NCBI GenBank assembly: GCA_002339725.1
Contig: DDKN01000075.1
Span: forward strand, 1 to 25,404
DNA: 25,404 nt
Reading direction: 5' to 3'
From: Thiobacillus sp. UBA2597
Lineage (GTDB): Bacteria > Pseudomonadota > Gammaproteobacteria > Burkholderiales > Thiobacillaceae
Program-made: the position numbers and the translations under genes
Notes under the pieces: model-generated
Database searches by the model: none
The model's input: the letters and a program-made list of their open reading frames with translations, nothing else
Told to the model about the DNA's origin: nothing
Part shown: one piece after another, positions 1 to 8,694 of the stretch
Numbering within the stretch: the first letter of the stretch is position 1
Layout of the letters: the number at the start of each line of letters is the position of its first letter

Positions 1-270
1 TTCGTGCGCGACAACGGCGCCGGTTTCGACATGGCCTATGCCGACAAGCTGTTCGGCGCCTTCCAGCGCCTGCACCATCCGAGCGAGTTCGAGGGCACCG
101 GCATCGGCCTGGCCACGGTGCGGCGCATCATCCACCGCCATGGCGGCCGCATCTGGGCCGAGGCCGCGCCGGGCCAGGGCGCAACCTTCTATTTCACGCT
201 GCCACCCCAGGGCACCTGGCAGGCCAAGCGGCCGGCCGGCCAAGCAGTACCGAACGAGCCGGCAAGCTGA
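1..270 (+). CDS. Sensor histidine kinase, C-terminal fragment (ATPase domain)
   Basis: Only the last 89 codons are in the window; the 5' part lies upstream, so the sensor domain and phospho-accepting histidine are not visible. What is seen is the end of a GHKL (HATPase_c) domain: a G1 box DNGAGF near the start, an F-box-like stretch LFGAFQRLH, and a G2 box GTGIGLATVRRIIHRHGG, followed by the usual closing strand GATFYFTLP and a short polar tail. These bind ATP and hold the lid in two-component kinases. The FQRLH..EFEGTGIGLA pattern is common in PAS- or phytochrome-linked kinases that partner Rcp1-like regulators, which fits the two such regulators directly downstream. The input signal cannot be inferred. 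Kinase identity is secure; the subclass is inference. Confidence 0.88.
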   Translation, partial: FVRDNGAGFDMAYADKLFGAFQRLHHPSEFEGTGIGLATVRRIIHRHGGRIWAEAAPGQGATFYFTLPPQGTWQAKRPAGQAVPNEPAS

Positions 271-370
271 CGCGCCTGTTGCAGACTTCCGCAGCCGTAT
301 TGTTTATGATGCTTGTAACAGACCTCGCTTGATCGGGGCAGCCTGGTGGGAGCAGTGAGCCGAGCGACAG

Positions 371-377
371 AAGGAGG
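371..377 (+). promoter_or_regulatory. Ribosome binding site that decides the start of the first response regulator
   Basis: AAGGAGG is a near-perfect Shine-Dalgarno sequence. It abuts a GTG at 378 (zero spacing, not usable) but lies 6 nt before an in-frame TTG at 384, the normal distance. This favours TTG at 384 as the initiation codon. Confidence 0.7.
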
Positions 378-383
378 GTGACA

Positions 384-839
384 TTGATCCCCCTGCACAA
401 GAGCATTCTGCTGGTCGAGGACAACCCGGACGACGAGGCATTGACCCTGCGCGCCTTGAGGAAGAACCATCTGTTGAACGAGGTGGTGGTGGCGCGCGAC
501 GGGGCGGAGGCCCTGGATTACCTGTTCGGCACCGGCCGCTACGCCGGGCGCGATACCCAGGAACAGCCACAGCTTGTCCTGCTCGACCTCAAACTGCCCA
601 AGCTCGACGGCCTGCAGGTGCTGCAGCGCATCCGCGCCGATGCGCGCACCCGTCAGCTGCCGGTGGTGATTCTGACCACCTCCAATGAGGAGCATGATCT
701 GGTCAGCGGTTATGCCTTGCAGGCCAACAGCTACATCCGCAAGCCGGTGGAGTTCGAGGCCTTCATGGAGGCCGTGCGCCGCATCGGCCTGTACTGGCTG
801 GTCCTGAACGAGGCCCCGCCGCAATGGAAGGAAGAGTGA
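384..839 (+). CDS. Single-domain response regulator (Rcp1/CheY-like), first of a tandem pair
   Basis: A stand-alone receiver domain of 151 residues with no output domain. Acidic residues E12 and D13 (LLVEDNPDDEA) form the metal site, D68 in LLDLKLPKLDG is the predicted phospho-acceptor, T98/T99 in ILTTSNE the switch residue and K120 in YIRKP the conserved lysine. The long insert before the phospho-acceptor strand (YLFGTGRYAGRD) is typical of the Rcp1 group that partners phytochrome-like kinases. It follows the kinase fragment by about 110 nt and overlaps the next gene by 1 nt (TGATG). The start is taken as TTG at 384 because of the spacing to AAGGAGG; a GTG at 378 is the alternative. Likely role: phosphate acceptor, sink or relay for the upstream kinase (inference). 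Confidence 0.9.
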   Translation: MIPLHKSILLVEDNPDDEALTLRALRKNHLLNEVVVARDGAEALDYLFGTGRYAGRDTQEQPQLVLLDLKLPKLDGLQVLQRIRADARTRQLPVVILTTSNEEHDLVSGYALQANSYIRKPVEFEAFMEAVRRIGLYWLVLNEAPPQWKEE

Positions 840-1291
840 TGGCGAACCAGGCACCGGTTTTGCTGGTGGAGGACAACCCGGACGACGAGGCCCTGGCCCT
901 GCGCGCGCTGAAGAAGAACCACATTCCGAACGAGGTGGTGGTGGCGCGCGACGGGGTGGAGGCGCTGGATTATCTGTTCGGCACCGGCCGCTTCGCCGGG
1001 CGCGACCTGCGCAAGGCGCCGCCGGTGGTGCTGCTCGATCTCAAGCTGCCCAAGATCGACGGGCTCGAAGTCTTGCGCCGCTTGCGCGCCGACCCGCGCA
1101 CCCACACCCAGCCGGTGGTGATCTTGACCACCTCGAACGAATACCGCGATCTGCATACCAGCTATGCCCTGCACGCCAACAGCTACATCCGCAAGCCGGT
1201 CGATTTCAACGAATTCACCCAGATGTTGGGCGAGGTCGCGCATTATTGGCTGAGCCTGAACGAGCCCCCGCCACCTGCGCCGGCCGCCTGA
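839..1291 (+). CDS. Single-domain response regulator (Rcp1/CheY-like), second of a tandem pair
   Basis: A second receiver-only protein, 150 residues, very similar to its upstream neighbour along its whole length (shared LLVEDNPDDEAL, NEVVVARDG, EALDYLFGTGR, ILTTSNE and ANSYIRKPV), so the pair arose by tandem duplication. E11/D12 form the acidic pocket and D67 in LLDLKLPKIDG is the phospho-acceptor. The ATG at 839 overlaps the previous stop by one base and has a purine-rich GGAAGGAAGAG just upstream; an in-frame ATG at 824 would overlap the previous gene more and is less likely. It ends in a proline/alanine-rich tail. The gene ends 1 nt before the next start, suggesting translational coupling. 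No output domain, so it probably acts by protein contact or as a phosphate sink (inference). Confidence 0.9.
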   Translation: MANQAPVLLVEDNPDDEALALRALKKNHIPNEVVVARDGVEALDYLFGTGRFAGRDLRKAPPVVLLDLKLPKIDGLEVLRRLRADPRTHTQPVVILTTSNEYRDLHTSYALHANSYIRKPVDFNEFTQMLGEVAHYWLSLNEPPPPAPAA

Positions 1292-1292
1292 C

Positions 1293-2984
1293 ATGGACAA
1301 GATCCTGCGCGTGCTCCTGGTTGAGGATTCCGAAGACGACGCCCTGCTCCTGCAGCGCGAGCTCAAGCGCAGCGGCTATGCCCCGATCATGCATCGGGTG
1401 GACACCCCGGAAGCGCTCGAGCTGGCCCTGCGGTCGCCCGAATGGGACGTCATCATCACCGACCACAATCTGCCAGGCTTCGGTTCCGACGCCGCTTTGC
1501 GCCTGGTGCGCGAGTCCGGTCTGGACATCCCGGTGATCATCGTCTCCGGCACCATCGGCGAGGATGTCGCGGTGAGCGCGATGAAGGCCGGTGCCAGCGA
1601 CTACATCATGAAAGGCAATCTCGCCCGGCTGGCGCCCGCGATCGAGCGCGAGTTGCGCGAGGCCGAGGTGCGCCATCAGCATCGCAAGGCCGAGGAGACC
1701 ATTCATCATCTGGCCTACCACGATTCGCTCACCGGCCTGATCAACCGCCACCGCTTCGAGCAGCGCCTGACCATGGCCCTGCGCAATGCCAAGGACTGGA
1801 ATTCCGAGCACGCCCTGCTCTATCTCGACCTTGATCAGTTCAAGGTGGTGAACGACACCTGTGGCCACGTCGCCGGCGACGAGCTGCTCAAGCAGCTCGC
1901 CCTGGTGCTGCAGGACCACGTGCGCGAGAGCGACACCCTGGCCCGCTTGGGCGGCGATGAATTCGGCCTGCTGCTGGAGAACTGCCCGATCGACCAGGCG
2001 GTGCAGATCGCGGAAAAACTGCTGCAGGCGATCAACGCCTTTCGCTTCAGCTGGGGCGGCAAGACCTTCAGCGTGGGCGGCAGCATCGGCCTGGCGGCGA
2101 TCACCGCGCACAACCCGAGCGTCGACGACCTGCTGCGCAATGCCGATATCGCCTGCTACGCCGCCAAGGACGGCGGGCGCAACCGCATTCACATCTACAA
2201 GGACGAGGACGTCGAGCTGCAGCGCCGGCGCGGCGAGATGCACTGGGTGTCCCGCATCCGCTGGGCCCTGGAGAACGACCGCTTCGTGCTGCACCGGCAG
2301 AACATCGTGCCCCTGCAGCAGGGTGGGGCGGGCAGGTGCTGCGAGATGCTGCTGCGCATGCGCGACGAGCGTGACCAGCTGATCAGTCCCGGCGTGTTCC
2401 TGCCGGCGGCCGAGCGCTACAACCTGGCGCCGGCGATCGACCGCTGGGTCGTGCGCACCCTGCTCGAATTCCTCAAGACCCAGGCCGGGAAAATCGACGG
2501 CAGTCAGGGCTTTTTCATCAACATCTCGGGCGTCACCCTGAACGACGACGATTTCTATGACTTCCTGCGGCAGCAGCTGCGCGACTCGGGCGTGGCCCCC
2601 GCGCAGCTCTGTTTCGAGATCACCGAGACCGCGGCGATCGGCAACCTGAGCCGCGCACTCAGCTTCATGCAGGGCATCCGGGAAGAAGGTTGTCAGTTCG
2701 CCCTGGACGATTTCGGCGCCGGCCTGAGCTCCTTCTCTTACCTTAAGACCATTCCGGTCGATTACCTGAAGATCGACGGCGCCTTCGTGCGCGATATTGT
2801 CAACGACCCGCTCGACCGCGCCATCGTCGATTCCATCAATCGGGTCGGCCATGTAGTGGGCCTGAAGACCATTGCGGAATTCGTCGAGACCGAGGCGATT
2901 CGTGACCAGCTGCGCGAACTCGGCGTCGATTATGCCCAGGGCTACGGCCTGCACCGGCCCGAGCCCCTCACCAAATGCGCCTGA
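1293..2984 (+). CDS. Response regulator with GGDEF and EAL domains (cyclic-di-GMP synthesis/hydrolysis)
   Basis: 563 residues in three domains. The receiver (about 1-125) has E11/D12 and phospho-acceptor D57 in IITDHNLPGF. The GGDEF domain (about 140-300) has the intact motif at 220-224 and an inhibitory I-site RESD five residues before it, so cyclase activity with product feedback is expected. The EAL domain (about 310-560) has E351 in an EML variant of the EAL signature, and keeps the other catalytic landmarks: INISG, FEITET, ALDDFGAG, LKIDGAFV, IAEFVET and QGYGLHRPEP. Both activities are therefore plausible; which dominates cannot be read from sequence. No signal peptide or membrane segment, so cytoplasmic. 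It has no obvious ribosome site and sits 1 nt after the second regulator, so it is likely translated by coupling and phosphorylated by the same kinase. Confidence 0.93.
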   Translation: MDKILRVLLVEDSEDDALLLQRELKRSGYAPIMHRVDTPEALELALRSPEWDVIITDHNLPGFGSDAALRLVRESGLDIPVIIVSGTIGEDVAVSAMKAGASDYIMKGNLARLAPAIERELREAEVRHQHRKAEETIHHLAYHDSLTGLINRHRFEQRLTMALRNAKDWNSEHALLYLDLDQFKVVNDTCGHVAGDELLKQLALVLQDHVRESDTLARLGGDEFGLLLENCPIDQAVQIAEKLLQAINAFRFSWGGKTFSVGGSIGLAAITAHNPSVDDLLRNADIACYAAKDGGRNRIHIYKDEDVELQRRRGEMHWVSRIRWALENDRFVLHRQNIVPLQQGGAGRCCEMLLRMRDERDQLISPGVFLPAAERYNLAPAIDRWVVRTLLEFLKTQAGKIDGSQGFFINISGVTLNDDDFYDFLRQQLRDSGVAPAQLCFEITETAAIGNLSRALSFMQGIREEGCQFALDDFGAGLSSFSYLKTIPVDYLKIDGAFVRDIVNDPLDRAIVDSINRVGHVVGLKTIAEFVETEAIRDQLRELGVDYAQGYGLHRPEPLTKCA

Positions 2985-2991
2985 GCCGGGC

Positions 2992-3633
2992 TCAGTGCAC
3001 GCCGTATTGCGCCCGATAGGTGCGGATCGCAGCCAGGGTGGCCTGCCATTCGGGCTTGTCGGCCAGATAGGCCATCAGGTCGTCCAGGTTGACGATGCTG
3101 ATCACCGGCAGGCCGTGCTGCTGCTCGACTTCCTGCACCGCCGACAACTCGCCCTGTCCCCGCTCCATGCGGTCGAGCGCAATGGCCACGCCACAGGGCG
3201 TGGCGCCCGCCGCCCGGATCAGTTGCACCGATTCGCGCACCGAGGTGCCGGCCGAGATCACGTCGTCGACGATGAGCATGCGGCCCTTGAGCGGCGCGCC
3301 GACGATGCTGCCGCCCTCGCCGTGGTCCTTGGCCTCCTTCCGGTTGAACGAGAACGGCACGTTGCGGCCCATGCCGGCCAGGGCCACCGCGCTGGTGGCC
3401 ACCAGCGGGATGCCCTTGTAGGCCGGGCCGAACAGGCCGTCGAAGGCGACGCCGGAATCGAGGATGGCTTTCGCGTAGAATTCGCCCAGGCGCTTTAAGG
3501 CCACGCCGTCGTTGAACAGGCCGGCATTGAAGAAATAGGGCGAGAGGCGCCCGGCCTTGGTTTTGAACTCGCCGAACAGCAGCACCTGCTGGGCGATGGC
3601 GAATTCGATGAAGTCTTTTTTGTAGTCCTGCAT
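2992..3633 (-). CDS. pyrE: Orotate phosphoribosyltransferase
   Basis: 213 residues, the same length as the E. coli enzyme and alignable end to end. It transfers phosphoribose from PRPP to orotate to give OMP in de novo UMP synthesis. Seen: KSGR-like substrate loop (TKAGRLSPYFFNAGLF), GPAYKGIP, the flexible catalytic loop FNRKEAKDHGEGG, the PRPP-binding motif MLIVDDVISAGTSVRES and DRMERGQGELSA. The start is placed at ATG 3633 (MQDYKKDFIEF, matching the family N-terminus) with AGGA 7 nt upstream; an ATG at 3654 would add seven unaligned residues. It converges with the GGDEF-EAL gene, with only 7 nt between the stops, and is divergent from xth across a repeat-filled gap. Confidence 0.97.
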   Translation of the reverse strand: MQDYKKDFIEFAIAQQVLLFGEFKTKAGRLSPYFFNAGLFNDGVALKRLGEFYAKAILDSGVAFDGLFGPAYKGIPLVATSAVALAGMGRNVPFSFNRKEAKDHGEGGSIVGAPLKGRMLIVDDVISAGTSVRESVQLIRAAGATPCGVAIALDRMERGQGELSAVQEVEQQHGLPVISIVNLDDLMAYLADKPEWQATLAAIRTYRAQYGVH

Positions 3634-3656
3634 ATTGGGGTCCTGAAAAACCATTT

Positions 3657-3766
3657 ACCGCGAAGGGCGCGAAGGACACAAAGAAAAACAGTTTGGCTGT
3701 CGAGGCAATTCAGTTGCCACTATCCAAAAAATCGAATTTCTTTGCGGTCTGCGCGTCCTTTGCGGT
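3657..3766. repeat. Imperfect inverted repeat filling the pyrE/xth gap
   Basis: Two 30-nt arms (3657-3686 and 3737-3766) pair at 24 of 30 positions around a 50-nt loop. The arms carry a short periodic motif of the type CGCGAAGG/CGCAAAGG. At the exact centre of symmetry lies a nested hairpin, GGCAA-TTCAG-TTGCC (3704-3718). The layout resembles a small non-coding dispersed repeat or MITE-like element; I see no coding capacity and no flanking target duplication. Any promoters for pyrE and xth must lie within or beside it. Confidence 0.75.
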
Positions 3767-3778
3767 TGAAAATTTGAT

Positions 3779-4558
3779 ATGCGAATTGTAACCGCCAATC
3801 TGAACGGCATCCGCTCGGCCGCGCGCAAGGGCTTTTTCGACTGGCTGCCGCAGCAGAATGCCGACGTCGTCTGCGTCCAGGAACTCAAGGCCCAGGTCGG
3901 CGACATGACCCGTGCCATGCTCAACCCGGCGGGTTATTACGGCTACTTTCACTATGCCGAGAAAAAGGGTTACAGCGGGGTCGGCCTGTACTGCAAACGC
4001 CAGCCGGATCAGATCATCGAAGGGCTGGGCATCCCGGACATCGATGCGGAAGGCCGCTACATCGAGGCGGTGTTCGGTGATATCTCGATCGTTTCGGTCT
4101 ATCTGCCCTCCGGTTCCAGCTCCGAGGAACGCCAGGCGGTGAAGTTCAGCTTCATGGCGCGCTTCTGGCCGCACCTGGAACGGCTGCGGCAATCCGGGCG
4201 CGAGGTGATCCTCTGCGGCGACTGGAACATCGCCCACAAGGAGATCGATCTCAAGAACTGGAAGGGCAACCTCAAGAACTCGGGCTTTTTGCCCGAGGAG
4301 CGGGCCTGGATCGGCAAGGTGTTCGATCAGCTGGGTTATGTCGACGTCTACCGCCGGCTCTATCCCGAGGCCGAGGGCGAGGCCTACACCTGGTGGAGCA
4401 ACCGCGGCCAGGCCTGGGCCAAGAACGTCGGCTGGCGCATCGACTACCAGATCGCCACCCCGGGCATCGCGGCCAAGGCCGTGCGCGCCTCGGTGTACAA
4501 GGCCGAGCGCTTTTCCGACCACGCCCCCTTGCTCGTCGACTACGCCGCCGAGCTCTGA
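3779..4558 (+). CDS. xth: Exodeoxyribonuclease III (AP endonuclease family)
   Basis: 259 residues, normal for the ExoIII/XthA branch of the Mg-dependent endonuclease/exonuclease/phosphatase fold. It cleaves DNA at abasic sites and removes 3' blocking groups in base excision repair. Seen in order: MRIVTANLNGIRSA (metal-site N7), VCVQELKAQ (catalytic E), GYSGVGLYCK, VSVYLPSGS, the DWN motif in LCGDWNIAHKEIDLKNW, WWSNRGQAWAKNVGWRIDY with the conserved R-x-DY, and the terminal SDH active site in RFSDHAPLLVDY. The ATG at 3779 is the natural family start but has no clear Shine-Dalgarno sequence, since the upstream inverted repeat ends only 12 nt away. Its stop overlaps the ampG start by 1 nt. Confidence 0.96.
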   Translation: MRIVTANLNGIRSAARKGFFDWLPQQNADVVCVQELKAQVGDMTRAMLNPAGYYGYFHYAEKKGYSGVGLYCKRQPDQIIEGLGIPDIDAEGRYIEAVFGDISIVSVYLPSGSSSEERQAVKFSFMARFWPHLERLRQSGREVILCGDWNIAHKEIDLKNWKGNLKNSGFLPEERAWIGKVFDQLGYVDVYRRLYPEAEGEAYTWWSNRGQAWAKNVGWRIDYQIATPGIAAKAVRASVYKAERFSDHAPLLVDYAAEL

Positions 4559-6054
4559 TGCCCCAGTCCCTCGCCGCCTTTCACCGTCTGGCCGCCGTGC
4601 TGTTCCTCGGCTTCGCCTCCGGCCTGCCTTTGTCGCTCACCGGCCAGGCCATGCAGGCCTGGCTTTCGGTCGACGGCGTCGACATCGCCACCATCGGTTT
4701 TCTCGGTCTGGTCGGCGTGCCCTACACCTTCAAGTTCCTCTGGGCACCGCTGATGGACCGCTTCGAGCCGCCGCTCCTGGGCCGCCGGCGTGGCTGGCTG
4801 GTGCTGACCCAGCTCAGCCTGGCCGCGGCCCTGGCCTGGATGGCCAGCCTGTCGCCCAGCGCCGCGCCCGGCCTGTTCGCCCTGGCGGCCCTGCTCATCG
4901 CCTTCCTTTCCGCCTCGCAGGATGTGGTGTGTGATGCCTATCGCACCGACGTGCTGGATCCGCGCGAGCGCGGCCTGGGCGGTTCGCTCTCGGTCTTCGG
5001 CTATCGCCTGGCCATGATCCTGGCCGGCGGCGTCGCCCTGATCTGGGCCGAGCAGTGGGGCAGCTGGTCCAAGGTGTACCTGGTGATGGCCGGCATCATG
5101 CTGGCGGCGGCCGGGGTGTCCCTGCTTACCCTGCCCCGGGTGAGCAGTGCCTCGAAACCGCTCGCCTCCAACCCGAAAAAGGAGCTGGCCGGCTTTGGCG
5201 CCATGGTCGCCGGCGTGGTGGCGGGCTGGTTCCTCGCGCGCGGCCTGCTCAGCCTGCTCGGCCTCGATCCGCAAGACCCCAACAAGTGGATCCAGCTGCT
5301 GTTCATCCTGGCCGGCATTGCCACCGCCCTGCCCCTGGCGTATTGGGCCGCACGCCGGGTCGGCTTCGAGACCCTGAACCGCTCGCTCGACAGCTTCTTC
5401 AGCCAGCCGGCCGCCTGGGCCTTCCTTGCCCTGATCGTGCTCTACAAGCTGGGCGATGCCTTCGCCGGCACCCTGACTACGCCCTTCCTGATCAAGGGCA
5501 TGGGCTTTTTGCAGTCCGAGGTCGGCATCGTCAACAAGGTGATCGGCATCTGGCTCACCATCGCCGGCGCGCTGGCCGCCGGCGCGCTGATGCTGCGCAT
5601 CAACCTGTACCAGGCGCTGCTTGCCTTCGGCATTCTGCAGCTGGTGTCCAACCTGGGCTTCTGGCTGTTGGCGGTGTCGGGCAAGGGGGCTTGGGGCAGC
5701 TTCACCCTGCCGCCGTTCGATCTGGGCTTTGTCGCGCTGGATGCGGCGAGCGAGATCGACGGCCTGTTGCTGGCGGCCATCGCCTTTGAAAATGTGTCCA
5801 GCGGCATGGGCACCGCCGCCTTCGTCGCGCTCTTGATGGGCCTGTGCAACCATCAGTTCACTGCCACCCATTACGCCCTGCTCTCGGCCCTGGCGGCGGT
5901 TGGCCGCATCTACGTCAGCCCCCTGTCCGGCGTGCTGTCCGAAGCCATCGGCTGGCCCATGTTTTTCGTGTTCTCCACCCTGGCCGCCGTGCCGGGCCTC
6001 ATGATGGTGTGGTGGATGCGGGCGACGATCGGGCGGCTGGGCGGGCGCGGCTAG
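4558..6054 (+). CDS. ampG: AmpG-type major facilitator permease (muropeptide transporter family)
   Basis: 498 residues, almost entirely hydrophobic helices with short charged loops, as in a 12-14 helix MFS carrier of the inner membrane. Family marks are the first helix FLGFASGLPLSLTG, FKFLWAPLMDRFEPP followed by RRRGWL, and SASQDVVCDAYRTDVLDPRERG, which matches the signature region of AmpG (import of anhydro-muropeptides for cell-wall recycling). The start is the ATG at 4558, overlapping the xth stop (TGATG); upstream in-frame codons only read through xth in another frame. There is a longer central loop (about 195-225) between helices. Substrate specificity within the AmpG/acetyl-CoA-transporter-like group is inferred. 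No ampD or ampC neighbour is present. Confidence 0.87.
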   Translation: MPQSLAAFHRLAAVLFLGFASGLPLSLTGQAMQAWLSVDGVDIATIGFLGLVGVPYTFKFLWAPLMDRFEPPLLGRRRGWLVLTQLSLAAALAWMASLSPSAAPGLFALAALLIAFLSASQDVVCDAYRTDVLDPRERGLGGSLSVFGYRLAMILAGGVALIWAEQWGSWSKVYLVMAGIMLAAAGVSLLTLPRVSSASKPLASNPKKELAGFGAMVAGVVAGWFLARGLLSLLGLDPQDPNKWIQLLFILAGIATALPLAYWAARRVGFETLNRSLDSFFSQPAAWAFLALIVLYKLGDAFAGTLTTPFLIKGMGFLQSEVGIVNKVIGIWLTIAGALAAGALMLRINLYQALLAFGILQLVSNLGFWLLAVSGKGAWGSFTLPPFDLGFVALDAASEIDGLLLAAIAFENVSSGMGTAAFVALLMGLCNHQFTATHYALLSALAAVGRIYVSPLSGVLSEAIGWPMFFVFSTLAAVPGLMMVWWMRATIGRLGGRG

Positions 6055-6058
6055 ACAA

Positions 6059-6080
6059 GGGCCTGCCAGACGGCAGGTCC
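6059..6080. terminator. Stable hairpin between convergent ampG and parA-like genes
   Basis: A 9-bp stem (6059-6067 with 6072-6080, one G-U pair) closes an AGAC tetraloop in the 34-nt gap between two convergent stop codons. The position suits a bidirectional terminator, but neither side has a U-tract, so intrinsic termination is uncertain. Confidence 0.45.
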
Positions 6081-6088
6081 CCAGCGAT

Positions 6089-6850
6089 TTACTCGAAGAA
6101 GCCCTTGGACAAAAGCTCCATGGTCAGCACCCGGTAATCATGGGCGCCGGTGGAATCGGCGGCGTAGGCGAAGATGTCCATGCCGTGGGCCGGGCTTTCG
6201 GCCAGGGCCAGGTCGTCGGCGATCTTGGCCTCGGTCAGCTCGTGCTGGTAACGTTGTTTCAGGGTGGCCAGGGCCTCGCGGCACTGCGGTTTGTCCTCGG
6301 CATAGCGGGTGACCACCATGCGCCGCTCGATCGGGCGGCCGAGCGGCTTTTCCAGCACGCGCAGGGCGATCTCGGTGCGGTGCAGGCCCTGCATGGCGAG
6401 GAAATCCGAAGTCACCGGAATCAGCACCCGGTCGGCGGCGAACAGCGCGTTCAGGGTGAGCACCGAGAGGGCCGGTGCGCAGTCCATCAGCACCGGGCTG
6501 TTGCCGCCACCCAGCTGATTCAGGCCGGTGCGCAGTTTGGCTGCCACCCCCTTGACGCCCCCCAGCATGGAATCGACCTTGGCCAGGTCCGGGTGGCCCG
6601 GGATGATGCGCAGCCCGCCCGGCAGTTGCCGCACCAGTTGGGCCAAGGGCTTGTCGTGCAGGAAATAGGCCGAGGCGCAGACGTCGCCCGGCAGGCTCTT
6701 GAGCCCCAGGGCCAGGCTCAAATGGGCTTGCGGGTCGAGGTCGATCAGGATCGGCTGGCGCTCCAGCATCAGCAGGGCTGCTGCCACGTTGAGGGTGGTC
6801 GTGGTCTTGCCCACCCCGCCTTTTTGATTGAAGACCGCAACGACTGCCAT
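6089..6850 (-). CDS. Orphan ParA/Soj-family ATPase
   Basis: 253 residues. The deviant Walker A motif is complete (FNQKGGVGKTTTTLN, with the signature lysine KGG and the catalytic GKT), the A' box is LIDLDPQAHLS and the Walker B region is VLMDCAPALSVLTLNAL, so it should bind ATP, dimerise and possibly bind DNA. It differs from the canonical chromosomal ParA in this window (18058-18843), for example DPQAH rather than DPQGN. No parB-like gene is next to it. It follows glmS by 16 nt with a strong site (AAGGAG, 6 nt before ATG), so it belongs to a glmU-glmS-parA transcription unit. Known relatives position chromosomes, plasmids, chemoreceptor clusters or other cargo; the cargo here is unknown. Confidence 0.88.
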   Translation of the reverse strand: MAVVAVFNQKGGVGKTTTTLNVAAALLMLERQPILIDLDPQAHLSLALGLKSLPGDVCASAYFLHDKPLAQLVRQLPGGLRIIPGHPDLAKVDSMLGGVKGVAAKLRTGLNQLGGGNSPVLMDCAPALSVLTLNALFAADRVLIPVTSDFLAMQGLHRTEIALRVLEKPLGRPIERRMVVTRYAEDKPQCREALATLKQRYQHELTEAKIADDLALAESPAHGMDIFAYAADSTGAHDYRVLTMELLSKGFFE

Positions 6851-6866
6851 GGTGTCTCCTTAAGTT

Positions 6867-8693
<1,827 letters not shown>

Positions 8694-8694
8694 A

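Noticed and set aside
279..310. Promoter upstream of the first response regulator (TTGCAG and TATGAT)
   Set aside because: TATGAT is a fair -10 match, but the spacer of 20 nt is too long and no better -35 is present. The gene could equally be transcribed with the upstream kinase.
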